The notes under the pieces are model-generated. The model worked only from the letters and a program-made list of their open reading frames with translations. It searched no databases and was not told where the DNA came from. A stretch of DNA of 64,000 bases from Halothermothrix orenii H 168 (lineage in GTDB: Bacteria > Bacillota > Halanaerobiia > Halanaerobiales > Halothermotrichaceae), in contig NC_011899.1 of the NCBI RefSeq assembly GCF_000020485.1, positions 1,396,501-1,460,500 of the forward strand. Reading direction: 5' to 3'. Below are positions 44,948 to 54,479 of this stretch, piece after piece; the first letter of the stretch is position 1; each line of letters opens with the position of its first letter. Position numbers and translations under genes: made by a program.

Positions 44948-46225
44948 TTAATTATTTGTTGTAGACATTTTAATATACAGTATAACCCGGTGTAGAAGAA
45001 GAAACATTAAAAATAAACAAACTATAAAGATAGGAATAACCTCCAGGGAGATATTCTGGGCCAATACACCCGCCAATCCCGGGAGTAATGCTCCACCCAG
45101 GCCAGCTGCAGCAATCTGCATTCCAATTGTGTTTGATGTATGTTCCTTACCAACCCGGTCTGATGTGCTTGAAACCAGAGCTGGAAAAATAGGAGCAATC
45201 GCAATGCCGATAAGGACAATACCTAGAAGATAAAACCAATGTTCTATATTCAAACATAACAAAAGGCTACCCCCTAACGCCAGTAACCCTCCTAATTCAA
45301 CTAACTTTTTACTCTTAATACGAAAAGATAAAAAGCCAGCCAGAATCCTTCCTACCGTAAAAGAGCCCCAATAACCCCCTACCCATAATCCAGCTAGTTC
45401 AGGGCTAATACAGCGGGATTCAGTGAACAATGTGTATGACCAATGACCTACAGACAATTCAATCCCTGTATAGATGAAAAAAAGACCAATACTTAACCAG
45501 GCCGGAAGATGTTTTAAGGTTTGAGTCAGACTGACTTTTGAAGACATTTTGTTACCCGATTTTCTTTTGCTTTTACTCTCTTTATTTCTTTCCTGCTTTT
45601 CCCACATTGAAATGGTCAATAAAAAAGTTGCAGCCAGTAATAACTGAGCTACCCCAACAACTATATACCCGGTACGCCAGGTTCCAGTCAGGCTTAAACC
45701 CGTAGACATAATAATTGGACCCAGGGTAACCCCGATTCCAAAACTAGCATGTAACCATTGCATAAGACTCTCTCCATAATTTTCCTCTACATAGGTATTG
45801 AGTCCAGCATCAATAGCACCAGCCCCCAGGCCTGCTAAAACAGCTAATATTGGCAAAAGCCACCAAACAGGGACCAGGGTATATCCGACTAAAGCCAGAC
45901 CAGTTGCAAAGCAACTTGTAGCTAATAGTCCAGCTACCCCCATTTTTTTAATTAAAACACCGTTAAAAAAACTAGATATCAAATATCCACTTGTAAAAGC
46001 AATGGTTATAATTCCCAGGGCATCCAGAGGCAAGCCAAAACTGGACCTCATATCGGGCCAGGCTACTCCCAGTAGTCCATCGGGTAACCCCAGAGATATA
46101 AAAGCAATATAAATAAGTAGAATTAATCCAATATTTGATTTTTTTCTTTGGCTATTAAAGTTTGTTCTCAGACGTTTTTCCATAAAGTAATAATCATCCC
46201 TTTCATTATTTTTTGGTATAATCAT
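44948..46225 (-). CDS. Major facilitator superfamily transporter
   Basis: A 425-residue membrane protein with about 12 helices. Features such as GLPDGLLGVAWPDMRSSFGLPLDALGI, the loop after helix 2 (GVLIKKMGVAGLL) and ASFGIGVTLGPIIM fit the MFS fucose permease/FucP- or YfkF-like group. A central loop (EKQERNKESKSKRKSGNK) is charged. The substrate is unknown. The start is uncertain: ATG at 46225 touches GGGGG, and an internal ATG at 46183 is possible. Confidence 0.82.
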   Translation of the reverse strand: MIIPKNNERDDYYFMEKRLRTNFNSQRKKSNIGLILLIYIAFISLGLPDGLLGVAWPDMRSSFGLPLDALGIITIAFTSGYLISSFFNGVLIKKMGVAGLLATSCFATGLALVGYTLVPVWWLLPILAVLAGLGAGAIDAGLNTYVEENYGESLMQWLHASFGIGVTLGPIIMSTGLSLTGTWRTGYIVVGVAQLLLAATFLLTISMWEKQERNKESKSKRKSGNKMSSKVSLTQTLKHLPAWLSIGLFFIYTGIELSVGHWSYTLFTESRCISPELAGLWVGGYWGSFTVGRILAGFLSFRIKSKKLVELGGLLALGGSLLLCLNIEHWFYLLGIVLIGIAIAPIFPALVSSTSDRVGKEHTSNTIGMQIAAAGLGGALLPGLAGVLAQNISLEVIPIFIVCLFLMFLLLHRVILYIKMSTTNN

Positions 46226-46278
46226 GCCCCCATTATTTTATAGAAAATAAAATTTTAACGTTAAATTATATTATTGTC

Positions 46279-46917
46279 TTACCAAATCTTTGGAACAATT
46301 CTTTTTGTTTCTCTCATGTATTCCTCATACTCTGGAATTTCTTTTTTAAGAAAACTTTCCTCAACTCTAATTCTCCATATAAAACCATATATCGTAATTA
46401 ATGATAAAATCAAACTAAAATATGAATTTAAAATTAACGGGAATCCTATAATTTGTAATATGTTTCCTGCATATGCTGGATGACGAATATATTTATAAAT
46501 ACCTGTTCTAACTATTTTATGATCATCCCATGTTTCTACATCTCTTGAAAAATATTTGCCTAAAGTTTTTATTCCTATTCCTCTTATTGTTATTCCTGCT
46601 ATTACTAATGCTGCACCTATAATTGTAAACATAGAATTGTTTCTCATTATGTATCCATACTCTAAAACTGGAATTATTAATGAAGTAAACCATGTAAAGG
46701 ATATAAAAGAACTTGTCATTTCGTATTTTTTCTTGTTCTCTGATTTTTGTCCCTTATAAAAATATCTATCTGATATTAAACTAATAACAACCAATGTTAT
46801 ATATAGATAGATATATGCTCTGTTCAACTTACCACCATTTGCTTCAACAATTGACCACGTATAAACAAATAATGATATTACTAATAATTTTGTTAAAGTA
46901 TTAAATACTTTCTTCAA
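46279..46917 (-). CDS. Isoprenylcysteine carboxyl methyltransferase-like membrane protein
   Basis: A 212-residue protein with about five helices and the C-terminal SAM-binding pattern of the ICMT/PEMT family: GIYKYIRHPAYAGNILQIIGFPLIL and RIRVEESFLKKEIPEYEEYMRETKR. In bacteria these methylate lipids or other hydrophobic substrates; the target is unknown. TTG at 46917 is taken as start with a weak site. Confidence 0.82.
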   Translation of the reverse strand: MKKVFNTLTKLLVISLFVYTWSIVEANGGKLNRAYIYLYITLVVISLISDRYFYKGQKSENKKKYEMTSSFISFTWFTSLIIPVLEYGYIMRNNSMFTIIGAALVIAGITIRGIGIKTLGKYFSRDVETWDDHKIVRTGIYKYIRHPAYAGNILQIIGFPLILNSYFSLILSLITIYGFIWRIRVEESFLKKEIPEYEEYMRETKRIVPKIW

Positions 46918-47087
46918 CTGATATCACCAACTTTTATAAAAGTTTACTTACCATTTTTTATTCAACTAAATCTCAGGCCTGGCTAAAAATTTACTACACA
47001 AACTACTTACCTTATTACTTACATAATTTATAACTGAGGGTATACTTTTTATTTTACGGTTTATCAAAAAAACAATACAATCACCCT

Positions 47088-47504
47088 TCAATTATTTATT
47101 ATTACATATGAAACAAGATTTAATTTATTAGCTGGTTCAAACCCATTTGCTTTATAAAATAATTTTGTTTTTTCAGTATCATCAGTCAAAAGAACTATTT
47201 GTCTAACCCTGTTATATTTATCAAGAACTGCTTTCAATAATTGTGAACCTATTCCCTGTCGTTGATATTCTTTCAAGACCAGAATATCCTGTATATAGAT
47301 AATTGTTTCCTCATCACCAACAATTCGAATTAATCCAACCAGCTTATTGTCATCCCATGCTGTTAATATATATAAGGAATTTTTTAAAGCTCTAATAAGT
47401 TTTTTCGTATTTTTAGTATACTCTACCCATCCCACGTTATCATATAAACTTAAAATATCTTTTTCCGTAAAAGAAAAATCATTCTTATAAACAATTTCAG
47501 ACAA
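47088..47504 (-). CDS. GNAT-family N-acetyltransferase
   Basis: A ~138-residue acetyltransferase. The acetyl-CoA motif VLKEYQRQGIGSQLLKAVLDKY (R/Q-x-x-G-x-G/A) and the NGFEPANK ending are typical of GNAT. TTG at 47504 is chosen because AAGGAGG lies upstream; a GTG at 47561, overlapping the upstream gene's stop, would add 19 residues. Substrate unknown. Confidence 0.82.
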   Translation of the reverse strand: MSEIVYKNDFSFTEKDILSLYDNVGWVEYTKNTKKLIRALKNSLYILTAWDDNKLVGLIRIVGDEETIIYIQDILVLKEYQRQGIGSQLLKAVLDKYNRVRQIVLLTDDTEKTKLFYKANGFEPANKLNLVSYVIINN

Positions 47505-47557
47505 GTATCCCAACTCCTCCTTCTTTTCATTGGTTCCTTTCCAGCATGTAGTTTCAC

Positions 47558-47965
47558 TCACACAGATTTCATATCTTTAAGTGCTTTTAGAAGGAATATA
47601 CATCCTATCAATAAGCTTAACATCCCAACATGAGGTGAAACTTTATCTTTAAATACTGGAACCACTCCTTTAATAATAAATAAAGCAATGATTAAGAAAA
47701 TAAAAAAATAATTAGCAGCGACTAATCTATCTTTCAAAGCTGGGGTTTTTTTTATAAAAGTAAGTACCAATAATATTAACGAGCAAATTAATATAGCCCA
47801 ACCAGCAATATACTCATGGCCGATTATTGTTTCTTCAATCCTGGCTTCTACGCCTCCCTTTCCGCCATGAATTTTATAGTATCCTATTATACCTTGCCAG
47901 GGCATGAAAATACTGATAATAATTAAGTATATCCCACTCAAAAGCTCTTTTTCGTATTTCATCAT
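47558..47965 (-). CDS. Hypothetical membrane protein
   Basis: A ~135-residue protein with four hydrophobic segments (LLSGIYLIIISIFM, AGWAILICSLILLVLTF, YFFIFLIIALFII, LLIGCIFLLKAL). ATG at 47965 is 12 bases after AGGAGG; upstream in-frame codons have no site. It overlaps the possible GTG start of the following acetyltransferase gene, suggesting cotranscription. No family recognised. Confidence 0.6.
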   Translation of the reverse strand: MMKYEKELLSGIYLIIISIFMPWQGIIGYYKIHGGKGGVEARIEETIIGHEYIAGWAILICSLILLVLTFIKKTPALKDRLVAANYFFIFLIIALFIIKGVVPVFKDKVSPHVGMLSLLIGCIFLLKALKDMKSV

Positions 47966-48173
47966 TGTAACCAACTTCCTCCTTACTAAATGTTTGTAAA
48001 TCCTATACTGATTAAATCTAATAAGACAAATCAATATTTATTATCCCTTAAATTTTAAATAATTAAAACAAGTTATTATCCCTCTATTTCACAAATGCCA
48101 GAAAAAAATATAGTATAGTATTCTTTTGCCTGAAATTTCTGGCGATACCATCCCGGCAGAGTTTATAGAATTT

Positions 48174-48749
48174 TTACTTCAATAACCCCTTACCCTTGAG
48201 TATTTCGTGATTCCAAACCTGAGCTTCTATATAAGGGATAAAATCATCTGGCAGATTTCCCCACCAATCTTTTTCCAGTAATTCTCTTTCTTCAATTATA
48301 GAATATATTTCAGATAGCGTAAACACTTTACCATGATACTCAGGTTGATAATATTCAGGAGATTTATCACAACCTAATTGATACGAGAACATACTATCTA
48401 TAAAAGTAAAGCTTACGTCCTCTTCCTTAAAATCTGAAAGTGGTATTTGAATTTTTGATAGTTTATATTTCTTCATGTTTTCCTCTATCTTTTTACATTC
48501 TCCCAAAACCATATAAATTGGATAATCTTCCTTAGGATGACCTCCTTTTGATATAAATTGTTCCCTTAGCCAAGATTCTGTTTTCTTCCTTTCTCGTAAA
48601 TAGATTGCTGGATCTTTGAATCGACCCCATATTGCATTATCTACATACAATTTTTCCATTTTTTTAATAGCTTCCTTCTCTGGTAGTTCTGATAAACTTT
48701 TAAAGGGAGTAGTTCCAGTTCTATAGTAATGGGTTAAAAACTTAATCAT
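48174..48749 (-). CDS. Conserved hypothetical protein
   Basis: A 191-residue soluble protein (KFLTHYYRTGTTPFKSLSELPEKEAIKKMEKLY ... WNHEILKGKGLLK). The pattern HYYRTGTTPFKSLSEL and the tryptophan- and acid-rich rest look like an uncharacterised Firmicutes family seen as single accessory genes. ATG at 48749 has AGGAGG six bases upstream. No catalytic motif is visible. Confidence 0.6.
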   Translation of the reverse strand: MIKFLTHYYRTGTTPFKSLSELPEKEAIKKMEKLYVDNAIWGRFKDPAIYLRERKKTESWLREQFISKGGHPKEDYPIYMVLGECKKIEENMKKYKLSKIQIPLSDFKEEDVSFTFIDSMFSYQLGCDKSPEYYQPEYHGKVFTLSEIYSIIEERELLEKDWWGNLPDDFIPYIEAQVWNHEILKGKGLLK

Positions 48750-48887
48750 CAAATACCTCCTAATTTATTAGTCATGAATGCATTTTTGGATTTTTTTGTA
48801 TATTTACCTAATTTTTATGTAACCATATTGTTTTTAAAAACCGCTCAACTTATATTAGCTGGTTTATGTGGATTTGTTGCCTGCTCT

Positions 48888-49511
48888 TTAAAGTTCTATA
48901 TTGGCAACAACTCTAACCATAGACGCTTCAGCTTTAATCTTTAAAGGAAAAGCAATTATATTAAATTTATTAAATTTTACTAACTCGGATAAATTAGTCA
49001 AATTCTCAATTATTAATATGTTATTTTTAAAAAGTTTTTTATGTATCTCAAATGGATAGTTATCGGGCGAAGGCATATCCATTCCCAACATTTTTATATT
49101 TTTGTCAACTAAAAAATCAGCTAAAGCTTCACTAATTACTGGATGGTTTGTATAATATTCGTCTGTGCCATATTTATCACTATAACCTGTATACAATATT
49201 ACAATATCGTTTTCATTAACGACATCTATATATTCTTGTTTAAAACCAATTATTTTTTCATCTCTTACATCAAGTAAACAACCACTTCCAGCAAATTTCT
49301 CTAAGGGTATCTCGCTTATAAATATTTTCCGATCAGTTAAATGCATCGGTGTATCTATATGAGTACCAGCATGCATTCCAATTTCTAATCTAAAATTATT
49401 ATACTCATCTTCTTCTAAATATTTATCCTGATATAATTTAACTTTATCGTCATATGGATGAACATTCATATTATCAATTATTTCCTGGCTCAAATCTATG
49501 AATTTACCCAT
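48888..49511 (-). CDS. Cyclase-family metal-dependent hydrolase (kynurenine formamidase-like)
   Basis: A ~207-residue protein with the metal-binding motif HAGTHIDTPMHL near residues 45-56 of the family pattern HxGTHxDxPxH, and FIDLSQEIIDNMNVHP at the start. Such enzymes hydrolyse amides (N-formylkynurenine, isatin) . ATG at 49511 is preferred over the long frame to 49571, whose N-terminus is unlike the family. Substrate unknown. Confidence 0.82.
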   Translation of the reverse strand: MGKFIDLSQEIIDNMNVHPYDDKVKLYQDKYLEEDEYNNFRLEIGMHAGTHIDTPMHLTDRKIFISEIPLEKFAGSGCLLDVRDEKIIGFKQEYIDVVNENDIVILYTGYSDKYGTDEYYTNHPVISEALADFLVDKNIKMLGMDMPSPDNYPFEIHKKLFKNNILIIENLTNLSELVKFNKFNIIAFPLKIKAEASMVRVVANIEL

Positions 49512-49604
49512 TATTATTTCACTCTTTCTATTTTCATTAATTATAACATACACGTATGCTTTCTCACGCAAGATTATACTTAAACTTTTAAGAATTACTG
49601 AAGT

Positions 49605-49781
49605 TTATTGACTGCCTTTTAAACTATTTGGCATTTCTACAACTTTTAAGCCAAATAATTTTTCTATTCTTATTTTACCTATCTCATATCTGTTCCTATA
49701 ATCTTTATCCCCTGCCCCACCCCAGGACAAACTTACAGTTGCTACTTTATCTCCTCTTTTTAATTTTTCTGGTTTTATCAT
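49605..49781 (-). pseudogene. N-terminal fragment of an LD-carboxypeptidase (peptidase S66)
   Basis: A 58-codon frame (IKPEKLKRGDKVATVSLSWG ... KLFGLKVVEMPNSLKGS, then a stop) matches the start of MccF/LdcA-like S66 peptidases, which are about 300 residues long. The nucleophile region and the rest are missing, so this is a remnant. AGGAGG lies 16 bases before the ATG. It fills most of the apparent gap 49512-49875. Confidence 0.6.
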
Positions 49782-49875
49782 TATTGGATTTGGAAAACCT
49801 CCTTTTAGTACTTTATGTAAAAGAAATAGACACGGTGTAGCGAATCTTGTTTTTAATATGAGTCGTTAATGTTTT

Positions 49876-50673
49876 TTAAGAACCAAACTTACCATATTGT
49901 TTTCTATCAGTAAAATATAAAATAATTACATTCTTTCCTCTTTTATAAGGATAATATAATTCATAATTACCATCATAAGCACTAAATAAATATTCATTAT
50001 TATTTCCATCAAATATTGATTTTAAATATTCTTGTTCTTCTGGTGAACAAGCATAAATGTAATCAATTTTTGAATAATTTTTGTTTTTGTCTTTATAAAA
50101 ATAACTTGTAAATCTTAAAAAAACATCTTTTCCATTAATAGTATCTTCAATTATAATACTAATTGATGGAAAGCTTTCTGCTTGTTTTGCAATAAATTTT
50201 AAACCTTCTGCTGTTTGTTGAAGATACTGTTCATTAAATGAATAATTCAAAAAATTTTCAGTAATTTCTTGATTATTTGTTATAGAATATTTAGCTGCTT
50301 CGATTAATTTCTGTTCTCTTATTTTTGTAGTTCTATAATCCCCAAAAAACAAGATCCCTAAAATTAAAGGAAAAGATAATATTATTAAAGCCATCCATAA
50401 CTTATTGCGTTTTTTATTAACATCCTGGCGCTTCGATTTTTTTAATGATTCTGAAATACTTGTTAAATTAAACATTATATTTACAATTACAACTCCAATT
50501 AATATACCAATAATCCCTACTATTGACAAATAAAAAAGTTCAGTAATATTTTCTCTAAATACTTTCAACCCAAATACTGTTATGGAGATAAAAATAAAAA
50601 CCCAATAAACAAGTAATATAATAACAAAAAGTGCTATTCTATTTGTCCATTTAATAATTGTTTTATTATCCAT
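49876..50673 (-). CDS. Hypothetical membrane protein with extracytoplasmic domain
   Basis: A 265-residue protein with three hydrophobic segments (about 13-34, 42-66 and 93-112) followed by ~150 polar residues, probably outside. No motif is recognised. ATG lies six bases after AAAGGGG. A terminator-like hairpin occurs at 50816-50862 upstream on the same strand, so it has its own promoter. Confidence 0.6.
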   Translation of the reverse strand: MDNKTIIKWTNRIALFVIILLVYWVFIFISITVFGLKVFRENITELFYLSIVGIIGILIGVVIVNIMFNLTSISESLKKSKRQDVNKKRNKLWMALIILSFPLILGILFFGDYRTTKIREQKLIEAAKYSITNNQEITENFLNYSFNEQYLQQTAEGLKFIAKQAESFPSISIIIEDTINGKDVFLRFTSYFYKDKNKNYSKIDYIYACSPEEQEYLKSIFDGNNNEYLFSAYDGNYELYYPYKRGKNVIILYFTDRKQYGKFGS

Positions 50674-50815
50674 ACTTAACCCCTTTCATTCAAATAATTA
50701 TCCTTAATATATATTAATTTTAAAATTTATGACCACCAAAGTCCCATATTATCTGAGGTGCGTCATTTTAAATTAAAAGTAATACATTTATAACATATAA
50801 TTTCCATTATAAAAT

Positions 50816-50862
50816 AAAAAATCCTCCAAAATTCATTAATTAAATTTCAGAGGATTTTTTTA
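50816..50862 (-). terminator. Terminator downstream of the rsgA region
   Basis: AAATCCTC (50819-50826) pairs with GAGGATTT (50850-50857); on the minus strand it is followed by TTTTTTATTTT. It ends the transcript coming from rsgA. Confidence 0.7.
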
Positions 50863-50907
50863 AAATCTTTTATTTTTTGTTATAATGTATCCCAATAATT
50901 TTTAACT

Positions 50908-51051
50908 TTACCTTTTATTATCTTCTACTGCATCAGTTATATAAGGATTATATTTAGCACATTCTTCCCACCATAATTATACATCAAAATATTTATTAGC
51001 TTTAATCATCTTAAATCTACCAACATCTACTCTTCTAGTATTGTAAAACAT
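50908..51051 (-). pseudogene. Short broken ORF after rsgA
   Basis: In one frame: a 24-codon peptide (MFYNTRRVDVGRFKMIKANK...), TAA, then 22 more codons (LWWEECAKYNPYITDAVEDN..) and a stop. The composition after the TAA looks like protein, so this may be a remnant of a small gene with one nonsense codon. No family recognised. Confidence 0.3.
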
Positions 51052-51069
51052 CCCCAAAAAACTGGTACA

Positions 51070-52107
51070 TTAAGATTCTTCTCCCATAATTATATCCCAT
51101 TTGTATTTTTCCATTGCATTAGCTCCCCGTTCCTTTTTAATCTCAATATATTTCCTTTCCCGTTGGAGCTTCTTGTAACTATTAAACCTTTCCTCTGTAA
51201 TTATACCTTCTTCAATAGCTTTCTTAACTGCACATTTAGGCTCAGATTCATGCTGACAATCATTAAAATAACAATCCTGAGCCAATTTTTCTATATCTGA
51301 AAAGCTATTACCTATTCCTTCAGAAACATCCCACAATTGAATTTCTCTCATTCCTGGAGTATCAATAATTATTCCCCCTTCATCTAAAAGTATCATCTCT
51401 CTACGAGTAGTAGTATGTCTTCCCTTTCCATCATCTTCTCTAACATTATTAACCTTCATCTTTTCCTTACCAAGTAGGCTATTAATCAAAGTAGACTTTC
51501 CTACTCCTGAAGAACCTAATAAAGCAACAGTTTCTCCTCTCTTAAAATATCTTTTTAACTGATCAACACCTTCATTTTCTAAAGCAGCAATTACATAAAT
51601 TGGTACCCCAAAAGCAATAGATTCCACTTCACTTTTTCTAACTTCAATCTCATCACATAAATCAGCCTTGTTTAAAATTACAACAGGATTAGCACCACTA
51701 TCCCAGGCAATTGTCAAATATCTTTCTATTCTCCTTAAATTAAAATCTTGATTTAAAGAAGTAACTATAAAAATAGTATCAATATTAGAAGCTACTATCT
51801 GTTCTTGAGTTTTACTTCCAGCTCTATTTCTAGAAAACTTACTCTTTCTAGGCAAGATATCATGGATTATAGCTCGCTTCCCTCCACTTTGTAAATCTGC
51901 AATTACCCAATCACCTACCACAGGAAATTTATTGTTATAACGCATCTTTCCTGTAATCTCTCCTAATACTTCTCCTGCTTCAGTATACAACTTATAGATC
52001 CCCTTATACTCTACAGCAACTCTAGCTACTTGATAATTTTCTTTATTATTAATTTGGTTAAATTTACTTTCAAAATCTTGATTCCAACCTAAATCCACTA
52101 AATTCAA
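51070..52107 (-). CDS. rsgA: Ribosome small subunit-dependent GTPase A
   Basis: A ~345-residue circularly permuted GTPase that helps 30S maturation. OB-fold at the N-terminus; G4 VILNKADLCDE comes before G1 LLGSSGVGKSTLINSLLG and G3 IIDTPGMREIQLW; the zinc domain is CYFNDCQHESEPKC. TTG at 52107 with GGGAGG upstream is preferred over a longer ATG frame. It is the longer RsgA type that binds the decoding-site end of the 30S. Confidence 0.9.
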   Translation of the reverse strand: MNLVDLGWNQDFESKFNQINNKENYQVARVAVEYKGIYKLYTEAGEVLGEITGKMRYNNKFPVVGDWVIADLQSGGKRAIIHDILPRKSKFSRNRAGSKTQEQIVASNIDTIFIVTSLNQDFNLRRIERYLTIAWDSGANPVVILNKADLCDEIEVRKSEVESIAFGVPIYVIAALENEGVDQLKRYFKRGETVALLGSSGVGKSTLINSLLGKEKMKVNNVREDDGKGRHTTTRREMILLDEGGIIIDTPGMREIQLWDVSEGIGNSFSDIEKLAQDCYFNDCQHESEPKCAVKKAIEEGIITEERFNSYKKLQRERKYIEIKKERGANAMEKYKWDIIMGEES

Positions 52108-52226
52108 TGTATTTTCCTCCCTGTTTATTATTATGGTCCTGGTCTCCCTCGTTTTTACATTATTCCAATTCATTTTCTGTATCCACTATTTAAATCATCT
52201 CCCTTTTTAATTACAGACGTTAACTA

Positions 52227-52784
52227 TTACCAATATTCAGGTTTATTAATTGCTTCTACGCAGTATGAATTGCCTGAAATGGGCTCAATATTATCACTCA
52301 CCAATGATTGAGCTAACCAGCCTTCTGGATACGACAGTTCTAAAGGAGCTTTTACTACTTTTTCCGGGATCACTTTGTAACCAACTTTAGAATAAAAATT
52401 AATATCACCATAAGTAAAAACCAGTTCTACTCCATTCTTTTTCAAATCTGTATGACCAAAATTAATTAATTTCTGTCCTATTCCTTTTCCTTGATAGGCA
52501 GGGTGAACCGCCACCGGTGATAATAAAAAAGCATTAATCTGACTTCTTTCAAACCTTAACCTGGAAAAAATAATACTTCCTATAATTTTTTTGTTGGAAA
52601 TAGCAATAAAAGCATGTAGATCTTGACTGTCAGTCTTAGTCATAAGATCAAATACTAAATTTCCTATTAACTTTCCTTCTGATTCACCTTCGGAATCTGA
52701 AAAAGTCTTAATAAATAACTGTTTGATTTCTTTTATTTTTTCTAATCTACATTTGTTTTTCAATCTAAATTTTGAAAGTTCCAT
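52227..52784 (-). CDS. GNAT-family N-acetyltransferase, YhbS-like
   Basis: A 185-residue acetyltransferase with acetyl-CoA motif SPVAVHPAYQGKGIGQKLINFGHTDLKKNG and GDINFYSKVGYKVIPEKVVKAPL, which are typical of the YhbS-like group. ATG has GGGAGG upstream. Substrate unknown. Confidence 0.85.
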   Translation of the reverse strand: MELSKFRLKNKCRLEKIKEIKQLFIKTFSDSEGESEGKLIGNLVFDLMTKTDSQDLHAFIAISNKKIIGSIIFSRLRFERSQINAFLLSPVAVHPAYQGKGIGQKLINFGHTDLKKNGVELVFTYGDINFYSKVGYKVIPEKVVKAPLELSYPEGWLAQSLVSDNIEPISGNSYCVEAINKPEYW

Positions 52785-52993
52785 TTCTTATCCTCCCATT
52801 GTAATATTTTGTATTTTTTATTTTCAACGTGTAGGGTTGAACACCTTTACTTTAATTTAGGTTGATATTTAGTTTCTATGTTTACTCACCCCTTTCGAGT
52901 CCAATATCTAAACCATATTATCCAATCCTTTCCTCAGAGCAGATAGTACTTTCCTACACTATCACCAAAAACTACAAAGTACACATATAAAAA

Positions 52994-53025
52994 AAGCCAT
53001 GAGTTAGATAATAAACCCATGGCTT
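52994..53025 (-). terminator. Terminator-like hairpin in a long intergenic stretch
   Basis: AAGCCATG / CATGGCTT stem with a 16-base loop and a T7 run on the minus strand. No clear gene ends here; the 1,078-base interval 52785-53862 contains further AT-rich hairpins near 53095-53165, a possible 26-codon ORF and the weak ORF at 53337. Confidence 0.55.
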
Positions 53026-53336
53026 AAATAAATCAAACAAAAAATTCCTTGAAGAACAAAACCAGTTTAAAAAAATAATCATATTATACAGCACTTTAAT
53101 AATGATATAAAAGATTATTTATATCATATAAACTAAAAATACTATGGTAATAATCCCCCATAGTATAAACATACATCACTATATAATCTTTTCCTATATA
53201 CTGGGGTTTATTAATCTAAAAAATTATCTCTCTTAAGTCTTAGCCTGGTTCTTCAAAAAAGACGCACTAATCCCCGGGAATTAAAGCTTTAAAAACTAAA
53301 AACTTAAGAAAGAATGGTATTATTTAATTTAGTAAT

Positions 53337-53582
53337 TTAGATTAATAAACCAACTTGCATTAAGGCACTTCCCTTTTTTATGTTTAATGTTCCAAAATAA
53401 TTGTAACAATAATTTATTTGTTTGTCAATGTTTAACAGTGTCACCAGGTCAAAATCTAATAATTTTTTCCCTTTACCTCCTGTTGTAAATAAAAAAATCA
53501 TATAAATATCTTCTATAAAACCAATGAGAGCTTTCTGTACCATCAAATGGTTTATAAAAGAATATCTAAATTGTGATTCCAT
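53337..53582 (-). other. Weak 81-codon ORF, possibly a gene remnant
   Basis: The frame (MESQFRYSFINHLMVQKALI ... KKGSALMQVGLLI) has no ribosome binding site and no family resemblance. It might be a decayed gene piece; it is listed because it is the longest frame in the gap. Confidence 0.2.
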
Positions 53583-53804
53583 ACCATCATAAATAAACTC
53601 ATCTGATGTACAAAATTAGGGTTTAAATTCTTCTTCAATTTAATTTGTTACGTTGATCTTAAAAACCTCCTTGATAAAACTTAAAATATGGTCTTCATTT
53701 CATATAAAGTTTTCATATTATTTATGCAAGATGACGTGTTCGCTTTACATATATCTTTCTTTCAAACCAATAATGTTCCTTCAATTTAGTAAAAAAAAAT
53801 ACTT

Positions 53805-53849
53805 TTGACAGAAACAAAATATTATAATATAATGTAAGCAAGTACTTGC
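53805..53849 (+). promoter_or_regulatory. Promoter and operator of the TetR gene
   Basis: TTGACA (53805-53810), 17 bases, TATAAT (53828-53833), then the perfect palindrome GCAAGTACTTGC (53838-53849) over the expected start site. A related half (GCAAGTAAGT) lies at 54441-54450 before the next gene. Both fit autorepression by the TetR protein and control of its neighbour. Confidence 0.75.
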
Positions 53850-53862
53850 ATGAGGTGGTAAT

Positions 53863-54423
53863 ATGTCAAAAGAAAAAACTTCAAAAGCTATACTAACTGC
53901 GGCCCTTAAACTTTTTTCAAAAAAGGGTTACAGTAATGTAACCACAAAAGAAATATCTGAAAAAGCCGGGGTAAATGAGGTAACTATATTTAGACATTTT
54001 AAATCTAAAGAAAAACTCTTTGAAGAAGTATTTGAACAATTTATATTTAAACCAAATATTCCTGATGTTAATGCCCTGAATAATAAAAACCCTAAAGAAT
54101 TTTTATTATGTATGGCTCATTCGTTATACGAGATATTTAAATATAATTTATCCTTAATAAAAATTGAATTGAAAAATGAGGAAACCTCTATTGATAAAAT
54201 GAGATTACCTTTAGATAAATTTGCAAATGAAATAAAAGATATTATAATAGATTATTTAAAAAAGAACAAAGAAATAAATATTTCTCAACCAGATATTTTC
54301 ACAATTAACTTCCTTTCTGCTGTCTGGGGGCTATTCATGAATAATCATATCATCAGACCCTTTAAACCAGCAATTGATTTTAACACCTGTATAGAAAAAC
54401 TGATTACTGATCTTCTTGAATAA
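53863..54423 (+). CDS. TetR/AcrR-family regulator
   Basis: A 186-residue repressor with helix-turn-helix AALKLFSKKGYSNVTTKEISEKAGVNEVTIFRHFKSKEKLF at residues ~12-53 and a variable ligand domain. ATG follows GAGGTGG. Its promoter carries a perfect 12-bp palindrome. It probably controls itself and the iron-sulfur reductase gene 56 bases downstream; ligand unknown. Confidence 0.88.
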   Translation: MSKEKTSKAILTAALKLFSKKGYSNVTTKEISEKAGVNEVTIFRHFKSKEKLFEEVFEQFIFKPNIPDVNALNNKNPKEFLLCMAHSLYEIFKYNLSLIKIELKNEETSIDKMRLPLDKFANEIKDIIIDYLKKNKEINISQPDIFTINFLSAVWGLFMNNHIIRPFKPAIDFNTCIEKLITDLLE

Positions 54424-54479
54424 AATCTTTTATCTTTAATGCAAGTAAGTAATTACATTCACTAAAGGGGGAACCTTAT

